Shown here piece after piece: positions 8,862-18,882 of a DNA stretch of 64,000 bases. Made by a program: the position numbers and the translations under genes. Every line of letters starts with the position of its first letter. The stretch's first letter is position 1. The notes under the pieces are model-generated. The model had not been told where the DNA came from. It searched no databases and saw only the letters and a list, made by a program, of their open reading frames with translations. Source of the stretch: Rhodocytophaga rosea. GTDB taxonomy: Bacteria; Bacteroidota; Bacteroidia; Cytophagales; 172606-1. The stretch covers positions 4,916,501 to 4,980,500 of the forward strand of contig NZ_CP048222.1 in assembly GCF_010119975.1 (NCBI RefSeq), in the 5' to 3' direction.

Positions 8862-9657
8862 AATTTTGCTTTACTGGATTTTCCGGGCCAGATTTAATGT
8901 AAGCCTTCCGGAACTCTTGCAGTTTCTCAAGAAGCCCACTGTGAAAAATATTGGGTCCCGGTACATAAAAAATATCACAAAAACCGACGGCTACGAAATT
9001 TCTTTTGAGCCAATTCCAGACAAACTGTACTGGCCAGGGAATTTTCCGGTGGAGGGTATTTATCAGGTTACAGCTGAAACTTTTGATAAAGATGACTGGC
9101 ATTTCTACCAGAAACAGCATACTGAAATTGAGGAAGGGGAAATTCTGCTGGATATCGGAACAGCCGAAGGTTTATTTCCCTTATCGGTTATACAGAAATG
9201 TAAACAGGTATTTTTAGTAGAACCCAACAAATACTTTTTTGCTGCACTACAGCGAACCTTTCGCAACTACCAGGATAAAGTTGTCTTGATACATTCCGCT
9301 GTAGGCAATAAAGATGATATTATCTCCTTGCAGGGAGAATCTTTGAGTGGCCAGATTTCTGATGATCTTTCTTCAGGAGATACGGTAGAAATCCATAAGA
9401 TTGATCATTTGATTGCCGGACACAGAATAACTTATCTTAAAGCTGATATAGAAGGGTTTGAGTATGAAATGTTGAAAGGTGCCGCTGCTATCATCAAGGA
9501 GAATAAACCTAAAATTGCTATAACTACCTACCACCCACAGAATAATGCAGAAGAGATCATCAGTCTGATCCGGAGTTATGTACCGGAATATAAGTATTAT
9601 GTAAAAGGGATATATGATGTAGAATGCAAACCTGTAATGATCCACTTATGGTGTTAA
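8848..9657 (+). CDS. FkbM-family methyltransferase (second copy)
   Basis: The protein has 269 residues. After a ~95-residue N-terminal extension, motif I appears as ILLDIGTAEGLFPLSV, then FLVEPNKYF, the SAVGNKDDIISL segment and KADIEGFEYEMLKGA. All are hallmarks of FkbM enzymes. It is clearly diverged from the copy 0.8 kb upstream, so a recent tandem duplication is unlikely. It overlaps the GT2 gene and precedes the polymerase-like membrane protein by 6 bp. Confidence 0.85.
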   Translation: MRRVKILLYWIFRARFNVSLPELLQFLKKPTVKNIGSRYIKNITKTDGYEISFEPIPDKLYWPGNFPVEGIYQVTAETFDKDDWHFYQKQHTEIEEGEILLDIGTAEGLFPLSVIQKCKQVFLVEPNKYFFAALQRTFRNYQDKVVLIHSAVGNKDDIISLQGESLSGQISDDLSSGDTVEIHKIDHLIAGHRITYLKADIEGFEYEMLKGAAAIIKENKPKIAITTYHPQNNAEEIISLIRSYVPEYKYYVKGIYDVECKPVMIHLWC

Positions 9658-9663
9658 GCGCTT

Positions 9664-10887
9664 ATGAAAATCAATAAGTATTATCCGTTTGCATTTATAT
9701 ATTTTTTTCTAAATAGTGTAGCGCTTCCCTTAGGCGTATTATATACAACGCTGCTTACCCCGGTTTTTTATATATGGTTGCTTATCAAGGGAAGAAAACA
9801 TATATTAATCTACTTTCTGCTTATTTCTGCTGTTTTTGGCATTGCTCACCTGCTCAATGGAGTATTGCTTATCGACTATGTAAAATCGTATATTCTTTTT
9901 CTGTCTACCTATATTTTCTGTTATACTTTCTATGTCTTCTGTATAAAAAAAGCTTACTTGCTGGAAGATATATACAACCGCCTCGCTAAAGCAAATTTTG
10001 TACTTACCCTAGCTGCTATATTCTCTCTGTTTACGGCTTTCTCCTATTTATTCTGGACTACCAGTCTGGTATCTGCCAGTTTAGCTGATTTTCCAAGGCT
10101 CACCATGTTTACTTATGAGCCTTCTTATTATTCTACACTGCTTGCCCCATTGTTTTTGTTTTTCTTTCTCAAATTTTTTCTCAGGGCAAATACAACTCAT
10201 TTTCTTAAGGTGTTCATTCTCGGTCTGCCATTGTTATTGTCTTTTTCATTAGGCGTTCTGTCTGCTATTATTTTATCGATCACCTTATTTTTCCTGATCA
10301 ACTATTGGAGCATACTTACCAAAACCCGCTTTTTTAAATGGTTTACCAGGATACTGTTTTTACTTGTATTCACCGGCATTGTCCTATTGTTGTTTTATCC
10401 GGATAATCCTTTATTCATCAGAATAGGTGATATTATGGCTGGTACTGATACCTCAGCCAAGGGACGCACCTTTGAAGCCTTTGAACTGGCATATATTATT
10501 GCCGGCCTGAAAAGCCTGTGGTGGGGAGTGGGGCTTGGACAAGTGAAAACGGTGGGTTATGAAACCATTATTAATTACTACAATTATCCCAGAGAACTTT
10601 TTCCAGTAGTAAGAATTCCTAATGCATTCGCTGAAACACTGGCTGTTTTCGGTATAGTAGGTATTAGTCTGAGACTGCTGATTCAAATTTATCTTTTCTT
10701 TAAAACAAACGTACTCAACAATTACTATCAAACGTTACTATTTTTTTACGTTTTTATATATCAGTTTACGGGAAGCTATTTAACTAATATCGCTGAGTAT
10801 ATTATCTGGATAATGGCGTTTACAAACTGCTTTCCACAATTTAATAAAGATTACTTGAATAGATTTACGACATCAAAATTTAACTAA
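9664..10887 (+). CDS. O-antigen polymerase/ligase-like membrane protein (Wzy candidate)
   Basis: The protein has 407 residues with about ten to twelve hydrophobic helices throughout. It has a soluble loop near residues 255-330 containing GRTFEAFELAY and WWGVGLGQVK, similar to the large periplasmic loop of Wzy/WaaL proteins. One of the two such genes in this cluster presumably polymerises repeat units and the other ligates chains or serves a second polymer. Sequence alone cannot assign which. It follows the methyltransferase by 6 bp. Confidence 0.75.
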   Translation: MKINKYYPFAFIYFFLNSVALPLGVLYTTLLTPVFYIWLLIKGRKHILIYFLLISAVFGIAHLLNGVLLIDYVKSYILFLSTYIFCYTFYVFCIKKAYLLEDIYNRLAKANFVLTLAAIFSLFTAFSYLFWTTSLVSASLADFPRLTMFTYEPSYYSTLLAPLFLFFFLKFFLRANTTHFLKVFILGLPLLLSFSLGVLSAIILSITLFFLINYWSILTKTRFFKWFTRILFLLVFTGIVLLLFYPDNPLFIRIGDIMAGTDTSAKGRTFEAFELAYIIAGLKSLWWGVGLGQVKTVGYETIINYYNYPRELFPVVRIPNAFAETLAVFGIVGISLRLLIQIYLFFKTNVLNNYYQTLLFFYVFIYQFTGSYLTNIAEYIIWIMAFTNCFPQFNKDYLNRFTTSKFN

Positions 10888-10908
10888 CACCAATTGCTGG
10901 GTAATATA

Positions 10909-12012
10909 ATGGCACGAGATCTACGCACCCTGAAGATACTTTTTATTGCCAGAGCTACCTTGTATAGTTCACCCGGAGGAGATACGGTACAGATTGATTC
11001 CACCGCCAAATATTTGCGCAAATTAAATGTACATGTAGATATAAAAATGGCTAATGAGCAAATAAAATATAGTACATATGACCTACTGCACTTTTTCAAC
11101 ATTATCCGTCCGGCAGATATTCTATGGCATGTGAAGGCATCTAAAAAGCCATATGTTATTTCAACTATTTTTGTTGATTACTCGGAGTATGATCAATATC
11201 ACAGGAAAGATACATTAGGATACGTTAGTAAATTTTTGCCTGCTGACTTGATTGAATATGCAAAAGTGATAGCAAGGATGATAAAGAACGGGGAAAAAAT
11301 CAATAGCTGGGATTATCTGTTAAAAGGCCATAAAAGTTCAATTCAGTACCTGATAAAAAACGCTAAGTGTTTGTTACCAAATTCAACCAGTGAGTACAAC
11401 CGATTATATGCAGCTTATCGTACGCCACAAAAGTATTTTGTGATACCCAATGCAATAGATACTGAAAGATTTTATGCTTCTGATTCAGAAACTCATGAAA
11501 GACACAACTTGTTGTCGGTGGCCAGAATAGAAGGCAGAAAAAACCAGCTCAATCTAATTCGGGCTGTACGAAATTCACCTTATGAATTATATATTGTAGG
11601 CAAGCCTTCTCCAAACAACCTATCCTATTATGAAGCCTGCTTGAAAGAGACTACGTCAAATATTCATTTTATTGGCCACTTAACACAGGAACAGGTTAGT
11701 ATCTATTATCAGCAGGCGAAGGTACACATCCTGCCTAGCTGGTTTGAAACTACTGGCCTTTCTACTCTGGAAGCGGCTATTATGGGCTGTAATATTGTAA
11801 TTACCAATAAAGGAGATACCCAGGAATATTTTGGCGAACATGCTTATTATTGTGACCCGGAAAGCCCTGAATCAATTCGTCAGGCTATTGATGCGGCTTA
11901 TAAAGCTCCGTCGAATGAAGCACTGAGAGAACTTATTCTGAAAAATTATATCTGGGAGAAAACGGCCCAAAAAACGTTAGAGGCGTATCTTTCTGTGCTT
12001 AGCTTTGATTAG
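10909..12012 (+). CDS. GT4 family glycosyltransferase
   Basis: A GT-B enzyme of about 367 residues. The N-terminal Rossmann domain has LFIARATLYSSPGGDTVQI. The C-terminal domain has LLSVARIEGRKNQLNLIRAV, IHFIGHLTQEQV and the donor-binding acidic segment PSWFETTGLSTLEAAIMG of GT4 transferases. I chose the ATG (MARDLRTLKILF) over a TTG five codons upstream. It should add a hexose to the lipid-linked intermediate. The linkage is not predictable. Confidence 0.87.
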   Translation: MARDLRTLKILFIARATLYSSPGGDTVQIDSTAKYLRKLNVHVDIKMANEQIKYSTYDLLHFFNIIRPADILWHVKASKKPYVISTIFVDYSEYDQYHRKDTLGYVSKFLPADLIEYAKVIARMIKNGEKINSWDYLLKGHKSSIQYLIKNAKCLLPNSTSEYNRLYAAYRTPQKYFVIPNAIDTERFYASDSETHERHNLLSVARIEGRKNQLNLIRAVRNSPYELYIVGKPSPNNLSYYEACLKETTSNIHFIGHLTQEQVSIYYQQAKVHILPSWFETTGLSTLEAAIMGCNIVITNKGDTQEYFGEHAYYCDPESPESIRQAIDAAYKAPSNEALRELILKNYIWEKTAQKTLEAYLSVLSFD

Positions 12013-12045
12013 AAACAGCTTTAAAATATATTTGATCTATATTTG
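12004..12045 (+). promoter_or_regulatory. Internal promoter with duplicated -7 box
   Basis: TTTG at 12004-12007 is separated by 19 bp from TATATTTG at 12027-12034, matching the Bacteroidota -33/-7 pattern. A second TATATTTG follows at 12038-12045, only 6 bp before the next start codon. Transcription from the first box would start just upstream of the ATG. The second box may be coincidental in AT-rich DNA. Confidence 0.5.
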
Positions 12046-12050
12046 TTGGA

Positions 12051-13160
12051 ATGAAGATAGCTATTTTAGGAACAAGAGGGATTCCTAATCACTATGGTGG
12101 TTTTGAGCAGTTTGCAGAATATCTTTCAAAGGGGCTTGTTCAATTTGGCCACTCCGTTTATGTATATAATCCACATAATCATGTGTATCAGCAAAAAAAC
12201 TGGGAGGGCGTGCATATACTGCATCAGTTTGATCCGGAATATAAGTTAGGAACATTTGGACAGTTTATTTATGATTTCAACTGCATTGCAGATAGCCGCA
12301 AAAGAGATTTTGATATCATCCTGCAGCTAGGCTATACCAGCAGTTCTGTATGGGGTTGGATGCTCCCTAAGCAGGCTGTCATCATTACCAATATGGATGG
12401 GTTAGAATGGCGTAGGACCAAATATAGCAGAATGGTACAGAAGGGATTAAAACATGCCGAAAAATGGGCCGTACAAACAAGTGATTATTTGATAGCAGAT
12501 TCTATCGGGATTCAGAATTATCTGAAAAATAATTATAATAAAGACTCATTTTTTATTCCTTACGGCGCTTTTTTATTTCACTCTCCTGACTTTACCACTA
12601 TTGCATCTTACTATTTTCAGCCTTTCTCTTATGATATGTTAATAGCCAGGCTCGAACCCGAAAACAGCATTGAAGAGATTTTGCAGGGAGTTACAGATTC
12701 AAAGACAGAGCGGCCTTTTTTAGTTATTGGCAATCACGCATCTGCGTATGGTAATTATCTTAAAACTAAATTCACCGATAAAAGAATTAGATTCTTAGGA
12801 GCTATTTATAATATAGTAACTTTGAACAATTTGAGATATTATAGTAATCTATATTTTCATGGACATACAGTAGGTGGTACCAATCCTTCTTTACTGGAAG
12901 CCATGGCTTCGTCGGCTCTTATATGTGCTAATGATAATGAATTTAATCGATCTATTCTGGGAGAAGATGCCTATTATTTTACTGATAGCACATCGGCTAA
13001 ACAGATACTGGAAGCAGTAATAAAAAGCGGTGCAAAGGAAAATAGTAAGATCAATCAAAATATACGGAAAATTGAGCAATATTATTCCTGGGATAAAATA
13101 ATTAAAGATTATGAAAAGTTTATGGAACAATGCCTGCAGCAAAAAGTAGTTGTTTCTTAA
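12051..13160 (+). CDS. GT4 glycosyltransferase with DUF1972 (rhamnosyltransferase-like)
   Basis: The protein has 369 residues. The N-terminus (MKIAILGTRGIPNHYGGFEQ) is the signature of the DUF1972 domain found in cps/RmlT-type rhamnosyl- and related transferases. It continues with VYNPHNHVY and NMDGLEWRR. The GT4 domain shows HGHTVGGTNPSLLEAMAS, with the acidic donor-binding residue, and WDKIIKDYEKF at the end. It has its own promoter-like element in the 38-bp gap upstream. It is expected to act on the cytoplasmic side of lipid-linked repeat-unit assembly. Confidence 0.88.
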   Translation: MKIAILGTRGIPNHYGGFEQFAEYLSKGLVQFGHSVYVYNPHNHVYQQKNWEGVHILHQFDPEYKLGTFGQFIYDFNCIADSRKRDFDIILQLGYTSSSVWGWMLPKQAVIITNMDGLEWRRTKYSRMVQKGLKHAEKWAVQTSDYLIADSIGIQNYLKNNYNKDSFFIPYGAFLFHSPDFTTIASYYFQPFSYDMLIARLEPENSIEEILQGVTDSKTERPFLVIGNHASAYGNYLKTKFTDKRIRFLGAIYNIVTLNNLRYYSNLYFHGHTVGGTNPSLLEAMASSALICANDNEFNRSILGEDAYYFTDSTSAKQILEAVIKSGAKENSKINQNIRKIEQYYSWDKIIKDYEKFMEQCLQQKVVVS

Positions 13161-13197
13161 GATTAGCCAAGCGTCTGTTCTATTTTAGTTAAGCATA

Positions 13198-14478
13198 ATG
13201 CTCCACAACAGAACGAATTTACATCAGCAAATACTGTTTTATTTACTGGTTTTAATTACCGTTACTTTACCTTTTACTGTTCGTATAAATAGCTTTTTTA
13301 TTATATTATTAGCGACAAACTGGGTATTGGAGGGAAGTTTTAAATCAAAGTTTATCAGACTAAAATCAAGCAAACTGGCTTTACTTAGCATAGGATTTTA
13401 TATTTATCATCTGATAGGCCTTACGTACACGGACGATTTGCAGTCGGGTTTTTCAGATATAGAAACCAAATTATCTCTTTTTCTATTTCCGATGGTTATC
13501 GGCAGTTCTCCACCATTAAGCCGGAAAAAATTGGATATACTATTAAAAGGGTTTATTGCTGCTTGCATAGTGGCTATTCTTATCTGTTTTGGCTATGCAT
13601 TCTATCAATATTTTATTAACCACACTACTACCTATTTTTATTATCATGAGCTAAGTAGAACTATCCGTATACATGCCATTTATTTAGCAATGTATCTGAA
13701 TTTTTCAATCGGAATCATTATCTATTTTTTAAGCAGAGACTGGAATAGAATATACACAATACATAAATTATTATATATCGCCATTATTGTTTTCTTTTCA
13801 GTAGGTATTTTTTTTCTGGCCTCTAAAATTATTATCATTTGTTTTTTCATCTTTTGTAATGTATTTATAGCCAGGTTAGTTTTCTTAAAAAGGGGATTAG
13901 CAACAGCTATAATTCTTACTGCCCTAATCAATATTGTAATTTTTGCTTTACTCCTCAGTATTCCCTATACCAAAGAAAGGTTTCTGGTAGAGAAGGATCT
14001 GAATTTTGACTTTATTGAGAAAAATGAGTATGATAGAGAGTACAGCGGGTTTGTATTACGGGTGGTATTATGGAAGTTTAGTGCAGACATATTAAATGCC
14101 CAGCAAGGATGGATTGCTGGTGTAGGAACCGGAGATGGACAAAAATTCCTGGATCAACGCTACCGGGATCATGGCATGTATACTGGTAATATCAACTTCA
14201 ATGATCGTGGATACCTGGGATATAACACCCACAACCAGTATATGCAATTTCTACTTTCTCTAGGTATAATAGGCATTCTGTATTTTATAGTAATTCTTTG
14301 TTTATCTACTGCTCAGGCAATACAACATAAAAATTATTTGTATCTATATTTTTTACTTTTATTTGCAATAAGTGCTGTTTCTGAGGCAAATCTTTGTACG
14401 CAGAAAGGGGTTGTGTTTTATGCACTTTTTCATACACTTTTTGTTGCCAGCTATCAAAAATCACAATTTGCTGTTTGA
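13198..14478 (+). CDS. O-antigen ligase family membrane protein (Wzy_C domain)
   Basis: The protein has 426 residues with roughly eleven hydrophobic helices. The Wzy_C/WaaL-type periplasmic loop includes VLWKFSADIL, GVGTGDGQKFLDQRY and NTHNQYMQFLLSLGIIGILY; the H-N-x-Y and GxGxG elements are typical of this family. It is the second polymerase/ligase-like protein in the cluster and looks closer to the canonical O-antigen ligase family than the first. It acts in the inner membrane on undecaprenyl-linked glycans. Confidence 0.82.
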   Translation: MLHNRTNLHQQILFYLLVLITVTLPFTVRINSFFIILLATNWVLEGSFKSKFIRLKSSKLALLSIGFYIYHLIGLTYTDDLQSGFSDIETKLSLFLFPMVIGSSPPLSRKKLDILLKGFIAACIVAILICFGYAFYQYFINHTTTYFYYHELSRTIRIHAIYLAMYLNFSIGIIIYFLSRDWNRIYTIHKLLYIAIIVFFSVGIFFLASKIIIICFFIFCNVFIARLVFLKRGLATAIILTALINIVIFALLLSIPYTKERFLVEKDLNFDFIEKNEYDREYSGFVLRVVLWKFSADILNAQQGWIAGVGTGDGQKFLDQRYRDHGMYTGNINFNDRGYLGYNTHNQYMQFLLSLGIIGILYFIVILCLSTAQAIQHKNYLYLYFLLLFAISAVSEANLCTQKGVVFYALFHTLFVASYQKSQFAV

Positions 14479-14536
14479 GTGCAGTAATCAATTAGCTTTA
14501 TCTGAAAATTTAGTTCTTACTTCTTTAAAATAGTAT

Positions 14537-15985
14537 ATGGTTAAAATAACTGAAAGAAACCAGTATATTTTTTTAGCTCTATTTGTGCTTATAGGGATCT
14601 GCTTGCGACTTTTCAGACTAGACTATCAAAGTCTCTGGTACGATGAATTACATTCTATCATTCCAACAGCTCCTGGCAATACTGTTGCCTCTATTATTGA
14701 ATATTGTAAAAAAGATCAACCACCTGCCTTTTTTCTTTTGCTACATGGATGGTTTCAAGTATTTCCCTACAACGATTATTCTGGAAGACTCCTTTCAGTT
14801 ATACTGGGTATTGGGGGAATAATTGCTATATTCTTTCTGGGTAAAGAAATAAAAAATAGCACAGTTGGTATAGCTGCAAGTGCCATTACTACTTTTAACT
14901 GGTTTCACATCAATTATTCGCAGGAACTACGGTTTTATACATTATTATTTTTATTAACGGTATTATCTTTCTGGTTCTTTATCAGAGCGTATAAGCAAAG
15001 TACTTTCCTCCATTTTTTTCTGTACTCCGTTTGCTCGGTTGCATTAATTTATACACATTATTATGCGATGGTCGTACTAGCTTCACAACTTATTATATTT
15101 ATTGGCCTACTCATCTTTTTTGATAAAAGAGGTATTAAAATGATCGTATTAGCTATACTATCAGGTATACTTATATGTGTTGCCTTTATTCCTTGGATGC
15201 CTACTGTACTAGCAGATAACAATTACAGTTCATTCTGGATTGCGATGCCTAAGTTGTATTTCCCGGCAGTATACTTATATGTTTATTTAGGTAAAGATCC
15301 TTATTATGGTATCGTTGTTCTTGTTCTTGGCATATTGCTAATTAGTTATGCTATTCAATTATATAAGCAAACTGTGACAACCTCAGAAGAGAAAACTGCT
15401 AAAAAATCTATATTTATTCTTTTCCTATGGATTATACTTTCCTATCTGATTCCTTTCTTATACTCTGTGTTGGCATTGCCTATGTTACATGAGCGGTATA
15501 CTATTATTTCTTTGCCTGCTTTGTTTATTGCATTTGGTTGGGGCTGGAGCCTTATTGAGAACATGAATATTCGCCGGTTTGTGCCAATAAGCATATTTTT
15601 GTCTACTATTATTAACCTGCTATTCTTTAATCAACATTATTCCCGTATTTATAAGATGCAATTGCGAGAGTTATCTCAGGAAGTAATCAATATAAATCGG
15701 GCCACTCATTCTAATCCACTTATATACAGTACTGGAGCCTGGTATTTCAATTATTATTTTAATCTTTTACAGCCTGATACCCTAGTAAGAGACATAAATG
15801 GAATCAACCTGGAACAAAATATGGCAAATGCTGATTCTATATGGGTATTAGAAGCAGCAGCCTTGGATCAAATAGATGAGATAAATAAAACTTATATTGA
15901 AAAACACTTTGTACCTAGAAAAGAAATAAGCCTTTTTCAGACATCTGCGGTATTATATGAACGTGTCCTCGCAAGTTCAAAATAA
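14537..15985 (+). CDS. GT39-like membrane glycosyltransferase (ArnT/PMT family)
   Basis: The protein has 482 residues and about eleven membrane helices. The first periplasmic loop carries FRLDYQSLWYDELHSI, with the acidic pair (D-E) that in ArnT/PMT enzymes is catalytic, and then KKDQPPAFFLLLHGWF. Such proteins transfer a sugar from a polyprenyl-phosphate donor to a glycan or protein outside the cytoplasmic membrane. The DPM1-like GT2 earlier in the cluster could supply such a donor. This link is an inference. Confidence 0.82.
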   Translation: MVKITERNQYIFLALFVLIGICLRLFRLDYQSLWYDELHSIIPTAPGNTVASIIEYCKKDQPPAFFLLLHGWFQVFPYNDYSGRLLSVILGIGGIIAIFFLGKEIKNSTVGIAASAITTFNWFHINYSQELRFYTLLFLLTVLSFWFFIRAYKQSTFLHFFLYSVCSVALIYTHYYAMVVLASQLIIFIGLLIFFDKRGIKMIVLAILSGILICVAFIPWMPTVLADNNYSSFWIAMPKLYFPAVYLYVYLGKDPYYGIVVLVLGILLISYAIQLYKQTVTTSEEKTAKKSIFILFLWIILSYLIPFLYSVLALPMLHERYTIISLPALFIAFGWGWSLIENMNIRRFVPISIFLSTIINLLFFNQHYSRIYKMQLRELSQEVININRATHSNPLIYSTGAWYFNYYFNLLQPDTLVRDINGINLEQNMANADSIWVLEAAALDQIDEINKTYIEKHFVPRKEISLFQTSAVLYERVLASSK

Positions 15986-16139
15986 AAAGCAACTATTGTA
16001 TTGATGCTGAATTGGTTAAGTAAAGCTATTTTTTATATTGAAACAATAAATATAATTTTACAAAAAACTAGCTTTATGTTTTAAAAGACGTTAAAATTCG
16101 AATACTAATATTATAATTTTAAATTAATTAATATAGAAC

Positions 16140-17519
16140 TTGACAACCAGATATTCTAAATTTACGAGAAGCATATACCTGATAGGAGATATTATTTTAA
16201 TTAATCTGTCTTTTATCATCTCCTATATATTAAAGTTTTATAATATCCCTGATGTGGACCAGGATGCATACATTATTCTGGCTCTCTACTTTAATCTTAC
16301 CTGGGTAGCAGCGGCTTTTTTTCTACGGATTTATGATATCAGCCGGGTAGAACAGAATAAAAATATTATTCTTAATATTTTAAGGATCTTAGTTTTTCAT
16401 GTGCTGCTGGTAACTGCCTTTTTCGTAGCTCGTAAAGGCTATTATTATTCCAGGGAACATCTGCTGGTAACCTATTTATTAACAACAGTTTTTGTAACTT
16501 CCTGGAGGCTGGCTTGTATTCAATTTTTTAGGGTATACCGAAAAACAGGCTATAACTATCGCAATGTAATTATTATTGGCTGTGGAGAAATAGCTTACGA
16601 ACTTAAAAATTTCTTTCAGTCAAATCCGCAGTATGGCTACCGTTTCCTGGGCTTTTTTGACGATCATACCAAAGACAGTGAGGTTAAAGGTGACCTGCAG
16701 GATGTTCAGGGATATTCGTTGCTTCATGAAGTAGATGAAATATATTGTGCCAAACCTGACCTGGCCAATGACCGCATTAATGATCTGATTGACTTTGCTG
16801 AGAATAACCTGATCCGGGTAAAATTGATTCCGGATTTTCGGGGTATCAATTATAAACGTATAAATATTGATTTTTATGGCCATTTCCCCATACTGACCTT
16901 CCGGGAAATTCCCTTGGATGACGTATTGAATCAGGCTACGAAGCGGACATTCGACATTATATTCTCACTGTTTATTCTCATTTTTATCGCCAGCTGGCTT
17001 TTTCCCATTATTGCTCTTTTTGTAAGATTAGATTCACGGGGGCCAGTATTTTTCAAACAAAAACGTTCTGGCCGTGATAATCAGGATTTCTGGTGCTGGA
17101 AGTTCAGGACCATGTATGTTAATCAGGAGTCGAACATCAAACAGGCAGAAAGAAATGACTCCAGAGTCACGCCAGTCGGACGGTTTTTGAGAAGAACCAA
17201 CCTGGATGAATTACCTCAGTTTTTTAATGTATTGGTAGGAAATATGTCGGTAGTGGGACCAAGACCGCATATGCTGGCACATACTGAAGAATATTCCAAA
17301 CTCATAGATAAATACATGATGCGCCACCATGTAAAACCTGGCGTTACCGGCCTGGCGCAAGCAAAAGGATACCGTGGCGAAACCAAAGATCCGCAGTCGA
17401 TGAAAAACCGGATCCGGGTAGATACCTTTTATGTAGAAAACTGGTCATTTTTGTTAGATCTGAAAATTATTTTCATGACCATTAACAGCATGATCAAAGG
17501 CGACAGGAATGCCTTCTGA
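16140..17519 (+). CDS. Polyprenyl-phosphate sugar phosphotransferase (WbaP/WcaJ-like), TTG start
   Basis: The protein has 459 residues. The N-terminal half has four to five membrane helices and a CoA-binding-like Rossmann domain (NVIIIGCGEIAYELKNF). The C-terminal catalytic domain has KRTFDIIFSLF, SRGPVFFKQKRSG, FWCWKFRTMYV, LRRTNLDELPQF, NVLVGNMSVVGPRPH and HHVKPGVTGLAQ, the full signature of initiating sugar-1-phosphate transferases. There is an in-frame stop 4 bp upstream and no early internal ATG, so the start must be TTG. It commits the first sugar to undecaprenyl phosphate, and it ends the polysaccharide cluster. Confidence 0.9.
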   Translation: MTTRYSKFTRSIYLIGDIILINLSFIISYILKFYNIPDVDQDAYIILALYFNLTWVAAAFFLRIYDISRVEQNKNIILNILRILVFHVLLVTAFFVARKGYYYSREHLLVTYLLTTVFVTSWRLACIQFFRVYRKTGYNYRNVIIIGCGEIAYELKNFFQSNPQYGYRFLGFFDDHTKDSEVKGDLQDVQGYSLLHEVDEIYCAKPDLANDRINDLIDFAENNLIRVKLIPDFRGINYKRINIDFYGHFPILTFREIPLDDVLNQATKRTFDIIFSLFILIFIASWLFPIIALFVRLDSRGPVFFKQKRSGRDNQDFWCWKFRTMYVNQESNIKQAERNDSRVTPVGRFLRRTNLDELPQFFNVLVGNMSVVGPRPHMLAHTEEYSKLIDKYMMRHHVKPGVTGLAQAKGYRGETKDPQSMKNRIRVDTFYVENWSFLLDLKIIFMTINSMIKGDRNAF

Positions 17520-17559
17520 TAGTTAAAATGCAGTTTACGAATCTAGCTTTAGCAGCAGT

Positions 17560-18882
17560 TTATAATTTCATTTCCCATCCTTTTTCGTATTCTCTCGACC
17601 AAAGTTTAGAAGCTTCTTTGTTATTTAAGATGTGGCCATTGGCAGGATCACAATTCAGTGTTTTTCCACTGCGGAAAGCAATGTTTCCAAGTTGAGGCAG
17701 CAAGGTAGATTTATGCCCTTCGGAAATAGGTGCGGTTAATTGTGAGGTTCCCTGGATAGATTCTATGAAGTTAGATAAAATAATGCTGTCTAATTTTTCG
17801 CCCATGCCCATGGTATTGGTAGCTTCTGCTTCCTGAAGGCCAGTTTTTACCTCCTTAATCAATTTGTTTTCCAGGTCATATACCTTATAATCATCACCCC
17901 CGGGAATAACCATGGTGCCTTTTTCTCCATAGAAAATCACTCCTCTGCCTGCGCCTTCCCCAGGATAGCCATTGCAACTTCTTCCTTCCCAGAGAATGGC
18001 AGTATTGTTTGAAAACTCAAAGGTAATAGTTTGGGTATCTGGTGTTTCCCAATCGTCTTTATAAGCAAAACGTCCACCAGCGGATACGACTCTTGACGGA
18101 TAATCTACCCCCAGGCCCCATCGCATCACATCCAGTTCATGCGTACCATTGTTGAGCGCCTCGCCAGTTCCCCAGTTCCAGAACCAGTGCCAGTTGTAAT
18201 GCACCAGATTATCCCGGTAAGGTTTTCTGGGTGCTGGCCCTTGCCATAATTCAAAATCTAAATTGGCAGGCACGGCTACTTCCTTTCCATTGCCGATAGG
18301 CTTACGGGCATTGGCATACCAGCCTTTGGCAAAATACACCCGTCCGATAATGCCCTCACGCAGCGATTGCATAGCTTCTATTACCTTCGGAAAGGAACGG
18401 CGCTGGCTTCCCATCTGAATCAGTTTATTATATTTTTTGGCAGCAGCTACCAGTATTTCACCTTCTGCCGGATTATGGGAACAGGGTTTTTCTACGTACA
18501 CATGTTTTCCGGCTTTTACACCCATTAATGCGGCAGGTGCATGCCAGTGGTCCGGAGCGGCAATCACAAGGGCATCCATGTCTTTCTCTTCCAGCATTTT
18601 ACGCACATCCTTAAAGCTTTTTGGCTTCTTGCCCGTCATTTTCTCTATTTCAGCTACCGTTTTTTCTATCACTTTGTCGTCTACATCACATACAAAACCT
18701 ATTTCTACATTAGGGATTTGTGCATACATTCTGGCTAAGAAAAAACCACGGCTATTGCTACCCATTATGCCTATAACTACCTTTTCATTGGGAGAACTGT
18801 TAAAAAAAGATACCTGGGGCGCTACCCAAAGTCCGGCTCCGGCCAGGGAGGTTTGCTTAATAAAGTCTCTGCGAGTGGTCAT
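17560..18882 (-). CDS. Tat-exported Gfo/Idh/MocA oxidoreductase
   Basis: About 440 residues. A twin-arginine signal (MTTRRDFIKQTSLAGAGLWV) leads the protein, so the start is set at this ATG rather than one five codons upstream. The NAD(P)-binding domain has KVVIGIMGSNSRGFFLARM, APDHWHAP and GKHVYVEKPCSHN, the EKP motif of the family. The C-terminal domain begins near WHWFWNWGTG. Periplasmic members of this family in Bacteroidota act on sugars or glycosides with tightly bound cofactor. The gene converges on the polysaccharide cluster with 40 bp between the ends. Confidence 0.88.
   Translation of the reverse strand: MTTRRDFIKQTSLAGAGLWVAPQVSFFNSSPNEKVVIGIMGSNSRGFFLARMYAQIPNVEIGFVCDVDDKVIEKTVAEIEKMTGKKPKSFKDVRKMLEEKDMDALVIAAPDHWHAPAALMGVKAGKHVYVEKPCSHNPAEGEILVAAAKKYNKLIQMGSQRRSFPKVIEAMQSLREGIIGRVYFAKGWYANARKPIGNGKEVAVPANLDFELWQGPAPRKPYRDNLVHYNWHWFWNWGTGEALNNGTHELDVMRWGLGVDYPSRVVSAGGRFAYKDDWETPDTQTITFEFSNNTAILWEGRSCNGYPGEGAGRGVIFYGEKGTMVIPGGDDYKVYDLENKLIKEVKTGLQEAEATNTMGMGEKLDSIILSNFIESIQGTSQLTAPISEGHKSTLLPQLGNIAFRSGKTLNCDPANGHILNNKEASKLWSREYEKGWEMKL

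Noticed and set aside
8004-9657. FkbM genes as a recent tandem duplication
   Set aside because: The two proteins differ strongly in length, N-terminus and motif wording and are separated by a GT2 gene.
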